Assembly: GCA_016716765.1 (NCBI GenBank)
Contig: JADJVA010000020.1
Span: 682,001 to 746,000, forward strand
Direction: 5' to 3'
DNA length: 64,000 nt
From: Bdellovibrionales bacterium
GTDB taxonomy: Bacteria > Bdellovibrionota > Bdellovibrionia > Bdellovibrionales > UBA1609
The notes beneath the pieces were generated by a model that saw nothing but the letters and a program-made list of their open reading frames with translations, did no database searches and was not told the DNA's origin. This document shows positions 1 to 8,316 of the stretch, one piece after another; positions within the stretch are counted from its first letter, which is position 1; each line of letters opens with the position of its first letter. A program made the translations under genes and the position numbers.

Positions 1-619
1 GCAGCAATCGCGCATAGGTAGATCGAAAGTCGGACCAATCTTCAAAAGTGCATGGCTGTCCTCCAGTCGGTAGCGCCTCAAAAAACGTAGTACGTGATGA
101 TGCAAGTTGAGTGTCTTCGCGGTTACAGAATGGCGAGCTTGATGACAATGCAAGGAACAACGGCAAATAAAGAAGTAATCCGTTGGCAACCTGGATAGCG
201 TGATCACCACTACGCATCCCCACGTGGACGTGCAGCCCAAAAATAAGTAACCGCTTTGCCATCCATTGATGTTTTTCTAGCAACTTCCTATATCGAGCTT
301 CGGGAAAAACTATGCCATCTTCATATGTGGCAAAAGGATGAGTGCCAGCAGAAGCGATTCTTAAATTTAAAGAATCACACACATTATAGAGTTTGGACAA
401 TGTCGTACGCAACTCCTGGCCAACCTGATGCGCGTTTTCGCAAACACCCGTCATAATCTCAATCATGCTCTGGTAAATCTCAGCCTTGATCGCATTATTC
501 CCCGACAAGCGCTCAAGCACTTGAATTGAAGAAGAACTCAGATCAAGAGTCTCTCGATTTAATAATTGAAATTCAAGTTCAGCCCCAAGGGTCAGCGGGG
601 CTGAGTGTTCAAAACGCAA
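1..619 (-). CDS. Carboxylate-amine ligase, YbdK/GCS2 family (partial, 3' end outside window)
   Basis: Reading the minus strand from a TTG codon at 619 gives an open frame to the window edge. It carries GCS2-family landmarks: LTLGAELEFQLL near the start, SAGTHPFATYEDG, GLHVHVGM, LSSSSPF and ASSRTTFFEALPTGG. The family joins glutamate to an amine or to cysteine using ATP; YbdK members have weak glutamate-cysteine ligase activity. The TTG start is chosen because GGGAGG lies about 8 bases upstream and the first residues (MRFEHSAPLTLG) fit the family N terminus. About 206 residues of an expected 370-400 are present. Family assignment is firm; the physiological substrate is not known. Confidence 0.85.
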   Translation of the reverse strand, partial: MRFEHSAPLTLGAELEFQLLNRETLDLSSSSIQVLERLSGNNAIKAEIYQSMIEIMTGVCENAHQVGQELRTTLSKLYNVCDSLNLRIASAGTHPFATYEDGIVFPEARYRKLLEKHQWMAKRLLIFGLHVHVGMRSGDHAIQVANGLLLYLPLFLALSSSSPFCNREDTQLASSRTTFFEALPTGGQPCTFEDWSDFRSTYARLL

Positions 620-635
620 AGACAAATATCCTCCC

Positions 636-672
636 AAAAAAAAAGCGGGGCCTTAACTGCTTAAAACCCCGC
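636..672 (-). terminator. Intrinsic terminator placed just before the ligase RBS
   Basis: On the minus strand GCGGGG pairs with CCCCGC across a short loop that also contains a TTAA/TTAA inner pairing. Nine T residues follow, and then directly the GGGAGG ribosome binding site of the ligase gene. The position fits an attenuator in the ligase leader. It could equally end an upstream minus-strand transcript, but no upstream gene on that strand is evident. Confidence 0.7.
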
Positions 673-708
673 AAAACAACCAATGGAGATCAACATGAAG
701 GCTTACAT

Positions 709-753
709 TTAGGATGACCTACTGGGAGGACACTCGCAACTTTGCCTAGCCAT
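709..753 (-). CDS. Possible 14-residue leader peptide with two Cys codons
   Basis: Between the palindrome at 830 and the terminator at 636-672, the minus strand holds a short frame MARQSCECPPSRSS. Its two cysteine codons lie just upstream of a terminator hairpin, the layout of an amino-acid attenuator. The downstream gene is a glutamate-cysteine-ligase relative, which makes cysteine sensing conceivable. The ribosome binding site is weak (GAGAA) and the frame is short enough to occur by chance. Confidence 0.2.
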   Translation of the reverse strand: MARQSCECPPSRSS

Positions 754-829
754 ATGCGTTCTCAATAGTCACGAGTCTATAAGTATTGTAATATCAGTAG
801 CTTATGGATTTAGAATTTCTCACAAGTGC

Positions 830-853
830 GAGGATAAATTTAAATTTATCCTC
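830..853. promoter_or_regulatory. Perfect 24-bp palindrome upstream of the response regulator
   Basis: The sequence starting GAGGATAAATTT at 830 is followed by its exact reverse complement to 853. It lies about 80 bases before the likely GTG start of the regulator gene and on the far side of the divergent ligase leader. It probably serves as a dimer binding site. Which protein binds is unknown; OmpR-type regulators more often use direct repeats. Confidence 0.6.
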
Positions 854-932
854 AGAGCAGATGCTTAGAGACAAAACCTCTCGTACAATTTCTCTGTTGC
901 TAGAAATCGGTAATAGAAGGAACACCAACGAA

Positions 933-1604
933 GTGTCGTCGCATCGTATTCTTATTGTTGAAGATGAAACCAAACTACTCAATCACTTGGCTAGAACAGT
1001 CGCTGACGAAGGCTTTTCAGCTTTCACATGTGCATCATTCGCTGAACTGGAAAATATTCTGAAGAATCCCGTCAAACGTTTTGATGTCGTTGTCTTAGAT
1101 CGTCTTCTTCATGGCAGAGATTCAGCAGAACTGCTCACCCGTATAAAAGAACTTCTACCAGAAATAAAAATCATGATTTTGTCTGCAATTAGCTCCGGAT
1201 CAGAAAAAGCAGCTCTGCTGGATCTTGGAGCCGATGACTACTTAGCAAAACCTTTCAGCAGCGAGGAGCTTGCTGCGCGTATCCGTGTCCTGCTTAGAAG
1301 AAGTCTTCCAGAATTGAAATTTGGAAATGTCATTCTTAACACCGATAAAAGAACTGCAAAGGTCAACGATAAGGAAATGTCTTTGCAGAATATGGAATTC
1401 ACACTTCTGCGGACACTGATTCGAACGCCGGGCAAGGTATTCAATAAAATCTTCCTCTATGAACACGTTTGGGAAATGAGTACCGAGGTTGAAAGCAATG
1501 CCGTTGAAGCAACCGTAAATAAGCTTAGGCGTCGTTTGGAAGAACATGGAGCAAACGTAACGATCAAAAGTATGCGCAACAAGGGATATTGGATTGAGGA
1601 ATAG
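933..1604 (+). CDS. OmpR/PhoB-family response regulator
   Basis: Receiver domain at residues 4-118 (RILIVEDE acidic pocket, phospho-acceptor Asp in VVVLDRLL near residue 56, Lys in LAKPF), then a winged-helix DNA-binding domain ending RNKGYWIEE. The frame is open from 804, but the receiver fold begins only after 933, and the region before it contains the 24-bp palindrome, so the GTG at 933 with upstream AGAAGG is preferred. The stop overlaps the start of the kinase at 1594, so the pair is co-translated. Closely similar in layout to the regulator at 10720-11421. Confidence 0.9.
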   Translation: MSSHRILIVEDETKLLNHLARTVADEGFSAFTCASFAELENILKNPVKRFDVVVLDRLLHGRDSAELLTRIKELLPEIKIMILSAISSGSEKAALLDLGADDYLAKPFSSEELAARIRVLLRRSLPELKFGNVILNTDKRTAKVNDKEMSLQNMEFTLLRTLIRTPGKVFNKIFLYEHVWEMSTEVESNAVEATVNKLRRRLEEHGANVTIKSMRNKGYWIEE

Positions 1605-2952
1605 ATTTTTCTTCATCATTCTTGCGACGCTTATCTTAGCGGCCATCAGCATTAATCTTGTTCATGTTTACTTTTTTAAGAGCCAGCGTCTCAAGCTGAT
1701 CGATCGGCAGATTGCTGAAAGCTCTACTGCTCTTCTTAAATCAAAAGAGTTTAATATTTCAGTAAAGAAAGCAGCATTGTTGGAAGAGACTATTTCCAGA
1801 GTTCTTAAGGGCGCAAGAATTGGAAAGGCATTCGTCTTGAGAGATTCAAGCGGCAAAATTGTATACCAAAGCTTTAATGTTGGCCTGCTAAATACAGAGC
1901 TGCCCATTCAGCCAGAATGGGTCGCCGTGGAAACGGAAGCGGAATATATCAGGGTCAGAAATGTTCCGCTGCCGGGTAAAAGCCTTATCCTTCAGGTGGG
2001 TCTTGTTCTTGATCGAAATTTTTTAGATTGGGAAATCCTGGATAATAGGGTTATCAACTATGTCACTGGGATCGTCATCTCATTGTTCCTTGCCTCGGCC
2101 CTTATCACGCTTGTTCTTCTGTCGCCGCTAAGACTATTAATAGGTCATTTAAAAGAAGCAACTTCAAATTTAGTCAATTTAAAAGATGTCCGACCTCTGC
2201 CGACCCGATTGCTTCGCTACACTCACGGTTTCTGGGCAAAGTCCGACGAATTCTCAGGACTATTGGGGACCGTTCAGAAGCTAATTGATCGAATCAACAT
2301 GAACTACAAAATAACAAAATCTTGGACTTTGCAGATGGCTCACGAACTCAAAACCCCGTTAGCCATCATGCGCGCAGAAACAGAGGCGAAGAAGAAGGAA
2401 AACCTTTTACCAGAAAAGTACGCACAAAATGTCATCGATGAAATTCATCAGATGTCGGAAATTATCAGCCAGTTTCTCGATTGGGCCGAACTGGAAAGCT
2501 CACAACTACAGAAGGACTTACACGCCCTTCGAATGAAGGCAGTGATGAAGTCCGTCGCTGCACGCCTAGAAAAAATTAGCCCCGGTCGCGTTCAGCTACA
2601 ACTCAATTCCGATTTTTCTGTATTTGCAAATCCGATTCACCTTGATCAACTCATCACAAACCTTGTCACAAATGCACTTAAATTTTCTCCCTCGACTGAA
2701 AAAGTAGAACTCATTTTATCAAACCATGCTCTGACGGTTAAAGACTACGGTCCTGGTATCCCTCATGAAGTGAGAGAGCGAATTGGGGAGCCGTTCAATG
2801 TCGGTTCTCACGAGGTCAAAGGCCTTTCTGGAAACGGACTCGGGCTTGCGTGGATTTCTACTGTCGCGAAATTGTACCAATGGCAACTTGAGATTCGCGG
2901 TGACCCACCCGGTACGAAAGCAATCGTTCAATTTCCGAAGGAAGATGCTTAG
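1594..2952 (+). CDS. Sensor histidine kinase, partner of the regulator at 933
   Basis: A 452-residue inner-membrane kinase starting at TTG within the end of the regulator gene. First membrane helix near residues 4-26, a periplasmic segment of about 125 residues without a recognised ligand-binding motif, second helix near 152-176. The phospho-acceptor box MAHELKTPLAIM has His near residue 250. The ATPase part shows the N box (NLVTNALKF), G1 (DYGPGI) and G2 (GNGLGLAW). Domain order and length match the kinase at 9355-10719, including the opening MR-(N/K)-RFFF, which points to a duplicated two-component system. The signal is unknown. Confidence 0.9.
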   Translation: MRNRFFFIILATLILAAISINLVHVYFFKSQRLKLIDRQIAESSTALLKSKEFNISVKKAALLEETISRVLKGARIGKAFVLRDSSGKIVYQSFNVGLLNTELPIQPEWVAVETEAEYIRVRNVPLPGKSLILQVGLVLDRNFLDWEILDNRVINYVTGIVISLFLASALITLVLLSPLRLLIGHLKEATSNLVNLKDVRPLPTRLLRYTHGFWAKSDEFSGLLGTVQKLIDRINMNYKITKSWTLQMAHELKTPLAIMRAETEAKKKENLLPEKYAQNVIDEIHQMSEIISQFLDWAELESSQLQKDLHALRMKAVMKSVAARLEKISPGRVQLQLNSDFSVFANPIHLDQLITNLVTNALKFSPSTEKVELILSNHALTVKDYGPGIPHEVRERIGEPFNVGSHEVKGLSGNGLGLAWISTVAKLYQWQLEIRGDPPGTKAIVQFPKEDA

Positions 2953-2975
2953 GATATGAAAATAGGAGTGACTTT

Positions 2976-3185
2976 ATGACCTGGAGCGCTAGTCCAGAAA
3001 TTTTCACCCTCGGACCGCTTGTAATTAGATGGTACGGAGCCTTTCTTGCTCTCGCATTTATCCTTGGTTTTCAAATTGAAAAGGGGATTTTTGAAAAGTA
3101 GACTATTGATTCAAAACTCCTCGACGGTCTTCTAGTATTCATGGTCATTGGGACAACTGTGGGCGCACGCCTCGGGCATTGTTTG
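2976..3185 (+). pseudogene. lgt: Remnant of prolipoprotein diacylglyceryl transferase (lgt)
   Basis: An ATG at 2976 after AGGAG begins a frame with the classic Lgt N terminus: ASPEIFTLGPLVIRWYG, then a membrane stretch. A TAG at 3099-3101 stops it after 41 residues. In the same frame beyond the stop, Lgt similarity continues (LDGLLVFMVIGTTVGARLGH) and is lost near 3185. The remaining roughly 190 residues are absent. Lgt attaches the lipid to lipoproteins and is normally essential, and this window encodes several lipoproteins, so an intact copy must exist elsewhere. Confidence 0.85.
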
Positions 3186-3293
3186 AAGATCGTCAAGATC
3201 AGGTTAGAGAATTGCATTTTACAAATATCTGCTTTGGGTTAGTCGCAACTCGTAGTACCTCTGACTCAAATTCGCTTGCCGGAGGGGGAAAGC

Positions 3294-4361
3294 GTGCAAG
3301 GACTCGGTCACTTTATGTTGGGACTATTGGTTCCGGCGTTGATGTTGTGCTCTTTGGCCCAGGCGGCCACTCGCTTCTTTATAGACTTCGATAACACCAT
3401 TGTTGAAACACGCTCCCGGATGGGGGGCACCTTTGTTACGAAGTTTGTCTTGTTCCGTATTGGATCCCGTCACACCCTTTTAGAAAATGATCTCATAGAA
3501 CCAGAGATTATCGAAGTTACTCCCATCGAAATAGAACGAATGAGATCAGAGTTGGCTCTAAACGAAAGAACGCCCGGAAATATAGCGAGTCATTTCACGC
3601 TAAGTGACGGAAGCATGATCATTCCTGGACATTATTTCATAAGGCCCTTTGAGTCTCACATCTATTTTCGCTCCCATTTTGATCCGAGCAAAAATCATTT
3701 GCTTGACCAATTGAATTTGGCCTTAGGTAAAGCGCCGCGAGATGCCTGGAAGGGACCCTTTTTTGAAGTTCTTAAAACCCTTCTGAGCAATGAAGAAAGT
3801 GTGCCTACAGTAGCAATTCTAACTGCTCGAGATCAGAAACGTGAATTTATTCAATTCTGGCAACGACTGAAAGATCTCAACTACATAGAACATATTCCAA
3901 ACCCAGACCTTCACTTTGGCGTTAACGCTCCTGCTTTTGATATTTACGGAGGCTACAACGAAAACGCAAAACGCAAACGCGGAATTTTGGAAGATGCCAT
4001 AAAATTAATGTTGAAAGTACCAGTAGACGAACACGATATGACACTGGCACCCTCTGGGCGGGGCCTCAGACCTCAACATTCCATTATCTTTGTCGATGAT
4101 CAGGAGAGCAATCTTCAACAAGCGATTGAATTATTTCGTCGCTATGCGCGACTGAATCCAAATCCAAGGGTGCCTATAAAATTTGGTGTTTTTAGCATGG
4201 GTAGTGAAACTGAAATGAGATCGGCGAGACGACCACGATTTGGCATTATGCGCGAAGACGGGACATTTCGGCCAGCCACTCCTGGTGAAATCCACGGAGA
4301 GCTCAAACCAAAATGCAGCACAGTTCTTGGTCAAGCTGCGCAGGAGGATCGATTCTCTTGA
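3294..4361 (+). CDS. Secreted HAD-superfamily protein
   Basis: The GTG at 3294 with GGAGGGGG 8 bases upstream gives a 355-residue protein. It has a signal peptide (MLGLLVPALMLCSLAQA, cleavage after A24) directly followed by the HAD motif I FIDFDNTIVETR, with both catalytic Asp (31 and 33). LTARD near the middle fits motif II, and IIFVDDQESNL near residue 265 fits the acidic motif IV. HAD proteins are mostly phosphatases; the substrate is not indicated. The stop TGA overlaps the TTG start of the metallophosphoesterase at 4358, so the two are probably co-translated exported enzymes. Confidence 0.75.
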   Translation: MQGLGHFMLGLLVPALMLCSLAQAATRFFIDFDNTIVETRSRMGGTFVTKFVLFRIGSRHTLLENDLIEPEIIEVTPIEIERMRSELALNERTPGNIASHFTLSDGSMIIPGHYFIRPFESHIYFRSHFDPSKNHLLDQLNLALGKAPRDAWKGPFFEVLKTLLSNEESVPTVAILTARDQKREFIQFWQRLKDLNYIEHIPNPDLHFGVNAPAFDIYGGYNENAKRKRGILEDAIKLMLKVPVDEHDMTLAPSGRGLRPQHSIIFVDDQESNLQQAIELFRRYARLNPNPRVPIKFGVFSMGSETEMRSARRPRFGIMREDGTFRPATPGEIHGELKPKCSTVLGQAAQEDRFS

Positions 4362-6634
4362 AAGCAATATTTTTTATTTTCATTTTGGGAACAAATATCT
4401 GTATCAAGATGCAAGCACGCTCTGAAGAAGATAACAGTAAAGTGACATGCGCATCTGTTCTTAGCTCCTCAGATTTATCTTTGGAAACGGTGACCTACGC
4501 GCGAGCGCTGGCGGAACTCGTTAAGAGGGACAAACGCCTCCCCAGTAAAGACGACCTCGCCTGGAAACTGAGAAGCACCGTCGAGTCTCTCAGCAGTTTT
4601 TTTCGGAAACCGGAAAATCCGAGTAATATCAAAGATCTCTACCTCTTGGCCCGCATGCATTTTCCAAGACCATTTAGTGAACTGCGCAGTTATGCCGTGC
4701 GCATGATGGCCACATATTTTACCGACCATTTCAAAGAGCCTTCAACATCGCAACTCCTTGATTTTATGCGCAAGCACAATCCCAAGCTTGCCAGTTTGTC
4801 TGATGCTGAGTTCGCCCTCCTATACGATCTGAATGATCTTGTCGGTGAAGCTATGGCAAAACATCCAAATCACTTTTCAGGAATTCGCGCTGGTGTTATT
4901 CGCGCCTTCGGCAAGGTGACCAAAACAGTCGGACGAATACCTACTGACCACGAAATGGCTGAGGCTCTCGAATTGTCTCTGGGCGAGTACTTAGATCTCT
5001 TTAATAGATACAAAGTCTTTGACTCCGTTAAAGAACTCAAGCAGCTCGCATGGGATGATGACAACCATCAGTTTCGGGATGCTATCAATACAGATATTTA
5101 CAACCCTGAAAGATTGCTCCAGCTAGAAAAGGCGATTTTAAACAGAGAACGTTTGATTGTGACAACGGCTGTTGCTGGGCAAAGTGTCAATCGTGATTTC
5201 CTGGGCGCGCTCCTCTCATACTGCAAGAAAAACGACTGTGAAATCCTTGTGTTTCCCGCCAACATGCAAACGACTGGCTTAGACCCTTTGCTACTTGAAA
5301 CACAAGGCCTTCATATTATTACTAACTCGATTTTGCTATCGCCTTGGCTAAACCTGAACGACATAAAAATTGGTGCGAAACAAATAGACCCATTAACTGG
5401 ACTTGATCGCTTGTCGCCGGTGGGACAATCACAGATCATTGGTTCGCCAAAAATTCGTAGCAAGGTTATAGCTACCAGCCTCAATGCATTAAACCCTCAC
5501 CGACTCATCACCACAGGTGCCATCACTGATCCGCTTTATAACGGTAAACACTATATACACAAGCGCTCTGATGAGATTGCAGAAAATGATCACGTTCTCG
5601 GGGCTGTTATTCTTGAGAAATCTATTGGCCAAGCTTTGTCGTTAGGACTCCCTGCATCTGGCTTTTTTCACCCTCGGCACATCGAGTTTGTCCGAGAACG
5701 CCACGGCTTTACAGATTTAGACTCTTTTTATTCTGTTGACGCTATTAAAAATCAAAAAGTGGATAGTCTCGTTTTTGGTGATGTTCACGTCGGCGACACA
5801 GACCCAAAGATCGAAATCCTCTTTCGCCCATTGATTCGGCGATTAAAACCGAACTATCTTATTTTTCATGATTTCTTCAATGGCCACTCCGTCAATGGCC
5901 ACGATCGCCATAGACGACTCACACTGGCCCAAGACGCAGAAGCCAGTCGCTTAAACCTAGAATCGGAGCTGCGTGCGAATGCTGCATTTTTGAATGCCGT
6001 TTTAGCGATCTCACCTCACACGAAAGCTGTTATTGTGCCCTCAAATCACAATTTTTGGCTAGATCGCTGGCTCGATGAAGGCGCCTATTTCAATGACCCG
6101 ATCAATGCTAGGCTGGGTCATCAATTGGCTTTAGTAAAGCTCCAAGGTCATAGCCCCTACCAATATGCTTTGGAGAATTTTGGCTTAGACAAGGCCAAGA
6201 GATCGCGAATTATTTTTCTTGGGCCAGGCGAATCATTTAGGCGTGGTCCTCCAGGCCGACAAGTTGAACTAGGAGTTCACGGCCACATGGGAATTAATGG
6301 CGCTAAGGGTTCTTTGCGCTCACTAATGAAAACTTCAGATCGAATCGTTTTTGGTCACGTCCACACAGATCAGCGCTGGAATGGGTCAGTAAGCGTTGGA
6401 ACATCGACAAAATTGCACCTGCGTTACAACCGTGATGGCCTCAGCACCTGGATTCAGACCCTTGCTACTGTGTCCGTGGAAGGTGAAATTCAAGTGGTGC
6501 AGCTACAAGGAGACGAGTGGTTTCGCCGACCATCGGATAATATACCAGAATCCAAAGTGTTTTTTATGCCTTCTTACCCTCGGATAGTACCCAACAATAT
6601 TGTTGAACCTGAAACAACTACGATCAACGACTAG
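4358..6634 (+). CDS. Large secreted calcineurin-like metallophosphoesterase
   Basis: Starts at TTG within TTGA, the stop of the preceding gene, with GGAGG 10 bases upstream; 758 residues. N-terminal hydrophobic stretch (AIFFIFILGTNICI) reads as a signal peptide. Metal-binding motifs of the calcineurin-like fold occur in order: GDVHVG near 473, HDFFNGHS near 503, SNHNFW near 560 (the GNHD position) and GHVHTD near 665. Residues 40-250 contain two segments resembling sigma-factor region 3 helices (RLPSKDDLAWKL and RIPTDHEMAEALEL). The central and C-terminal part is reminiscent of metallophosphoesterases of large tailed phages; this is an impression, not tested. Substrate unknown. Confidence 0.65.
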   Translation: MKAIFFIFILGTNICIKMQARSEEDNSKVTCASVLSSSDLSLETVTYARALAELVKRDKRLPSKDDLAWKLRSTVESLSSFFRKPENPSNIKDLYLLARMHFPRPFSELRSYAVRMMATYFTDHFKEPSTSQLLDFMRKHNPKLASLSDAEFALLYDLNDLVGEAMAKHPNHFSGIRAGVIRAFGKVTKTVGRIPTDHEMAEALELSLGEYLDLFNRYKVFDSVKELKQLAWDDDNHQFRDAINTDIYNPERLLQLEKAILNRERLIVTTAVAGQSVNRDFLGALLSYCKKNDCEILVFPANMQTTGLDPLLLETQGLHIITNSILLSPWLNLNDIKIGAKQIDPLTGLDRLSPVGQSQIIGSPKIRSKVIATSLNALNPHRLITTGAITDPLYNGKHYIHKRSDEIAENDHVLGAVILEKSIGQALSLGLPASGFFHPRHIEFVRERHGFTDLDSFYSVDAIKNQKVDSLVFGDVHVGDTDPKIEILFRPLIRRLKPNYLIFHDFFNGHSVNGHDRHRRLTLAQDAEASRLNLESELRANAAFLNAVLAISPHTKAVIVPSNHNFWLDRWLDEGAYFNDPINARLGHQLALVKLQGHSPYQYALENFGLDKAKRSRIIFLGPGESFRRGPPGRQVELGVHGHMGINGAKGSLRSLMKTSDRIVFGHVHTDQRWNGSVSVGTSTKLHLRYNRDGLSTWIQTLATVSVEGEIQVVQLQGDEWFRRPSDNIPESKVFFMPSYPRIVPNNIVEPETTTIND

Positions 6635-6661
6635 GGTCCTATCAAGAATACTGAGTCGAAA

Positions 6662-7036
6662 TCAGTTTGATTTTGGTCGTCTCCCAAGCCAATCCAGGAC
6701 AGCAGATAGGCAACTTTTCTTTTTTGGTATTCCCATTGTCGCCTCCATACTTCCTTTCAGACGGAACATCCCGCCGTTAGGCCCATAAAATTGATCGATG
6801 GGAGAATATACTGGGACGACCGGTCCACCGTGCACATTGCGAAAAGCAGTTTTTCTCCCAGAGAACTCCACATAACCCAACTTGCGAGTAATTTCGGATC
6901 CAGATTTGCGGAAACTGATCTCTCGAATCTCACCACCTGTTTTTCTCGCAATTAGCAATTTATTGCCTTTTGAATCCTCAAGCACCTGATCTCCTCCAAT
7001 ACCCAGTCGATTGAGCACTGAAAGATAAAGCATCAA
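6662..7036 (-). CDS. Hypothetical protein, coupled to the cation exchanger
   Basis: A 124-residue protein whose ATG overlaps the stop of the exchanger gene (ATGA at 7033-7036), so it is the second gene of a two-gene operon. It has no signal peptide or membrane helix. It is basic and glycine-rich, with alternating strands (GDQVLEDSKGNKLLIARKTG) suggesting a small beta-rich fold. I do not recognise a family. Overlap with the exchanger makes it likely to be a real gene. Confidence 0.6.
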   Translation of the reverse strand: MMLYLSVLNRLGIGGDQVLEDSKGNKLLIARKTGGEIREISFRKSGSEITRKLGYVEFSGRKTAFRNVHGGPVVPVYSPIDQFYGPNGGMFRLKGSMEATMGIPKKKSCLSAVLDWLGRRPKSN

Positions 7037-8088
7037 GCTGACTTCAGACTATACAACAAAACCAAAAACAACAAGATCACCACCACGACTGCCTCTGAAC
7101 TGGGTTCAGAAAAACGAGATCGTTCCTTCTTCCTATAGAGCTGACCCATAACCGCAATACCAGTAGCAACCACCACACTCAAAGCTGTCACTGCATGTAT
7201 ACTTCTTACAGAACCAAACAGCACCTTGGCGTACATGAAATCCAGCGGCACAAATAATATCATATTGAACGCATTGCTACCAAAAATGTTTCCCAAGGCC
7301 AAATCTGGTACGCCCATGCGAAATGCCGCCAGAGTGGATACCAACTCGGGAAGAGAAGTGGCGAGCGCGACGAGGGTTGTCCCGATAAATGTGTGCCCCA
7401 AGCCAGAATAGCTGGCGATTTCATCTGAAGCCCCCACCAAGTGTGGGGCCGCCACCAAGATAACCAATGCAGAAGCGACGTAACCTGAAATTGCAAGCAT
7501 CAAGGGCCGATACTTATGATTTCCTCGTAATTCCTGCGTGAGCCCATCTTGCGCACAACCGAAAGGCACAGAAGCAAGTAATTGACTGGAATTTTCACTC
7601 CCCTCACGGTATATAAGTCTCAAACCATACAAGTACACAATTGCTACAGCCCAAGAAAATACACTCACGCCAAAAAAGGAAGTCTCAAGTCTGGATGCGA
7701 TCCCAACGCCCACGATCGCTGTCAAAACAATGGTAAGCACCGCCGCCAGAGAGTGATGCAAAAACTGAGGCGAAAATGCGGTCCGCCTAAACGCCGATGG
7801 AAACGCAAAATCCAATACTGCGAGAATAAGTAAATTGAAAAGACTACTGCCAAGAAGATCTCCAACGGCAATATCTGGAAGATCGAGTCGAACAGCTTGA
7901 ACATCAACCATTAGCTCGGGCAAGGATGTGGCACCAGCAAGCAGCAGTCCCCCCACAAACATTCTGCCCCAACCAGTCGCCTCTGAAATTTTATCGGCGA
8001 ACTTGGTCAAAAAAGAGCCCGCAATGACAATTGCGAGCGCAGATAAAATAAACTGAAATAAAACAAAACCCATTAAAACTCTTACCAT
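7033..8088 (-). CDS. CaCA-family Na+/Ca2+ (cation) antiporter, YrbG type
   Basis: About 350 residues with some ten membrane helices and the two inverted alpha repeats of the family: GATSLPELMVDV with GDLLGSSLFNLL in the first half, ATSLPELVSTL with GNIFGSNAFNMI in the second. The acidic and serine residues in these repeats bind the cation. The family exchanges Ca2+ for Na+ or K+ across the inner membrane. Two starts are possible: ATG at 8088, with GAGGG too close, or ATG at 8073, which has better spacing. It is followed in overlap by the small gene at 6662. Confidence 0.88.
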   Translation of the reverse strand: MVRVLMGFVLFQFILSALAIVIAGSFLTKFADKISEATGWGRMFVGGLLLAGATSLPELMVDVQAVRLDLPDIAVGDLLGSSLFNLLILAVLDFAFPSAFRRTAFSPQFLHHSLAAVLTIVLTAIVGVGIASRLETSFFGVSVFSWAVAIVYLYGLRLIYREGSENSSQLLASVPFGCAQDGLTQELRGNHKYRPLMLAISGYVASALVILVAAPHLVGASDEIASYSGLGHTFIGTTLVALATSLPELVSTLAAFRMGVPDLALGNIFGSNAFNMILFVPLDFMYAKVLFGSVRSIHAVTALSVVVATGIAVMGQLYRKKERSRFSEPSSEAVVVVILLFLVLLYSLKSA

Positions 8089-8316
8089 CCCTCATGGTGG
8101 TGGCACTGCTTCAAACCCTTTTATCTTGGATAACAACCACTCTTTGTCTCGCAAATGAAGTATCTTGGCAAATCCTTAGTTTCTTTCTTTTCAGCCTAGC
8201 TCGCTCCTTTAAGTGAAAATGTTCTCCATTTTCTTGATAGCACCTTTTGCTTGAACCCCTGGACAGGATGGAATACCGTTGCTTTCAACCTGGCTATAAA
8301 ACCGAAAACGGATAAA

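Noticed and set aside
3179..3394. 71-residue open frame overlapping the start of the HAD gene
   Set aside because: It begins in the lgt remnant and overlaps the signal peptide of the HAD protein in another frame; it has no motif or ribosome binding site.
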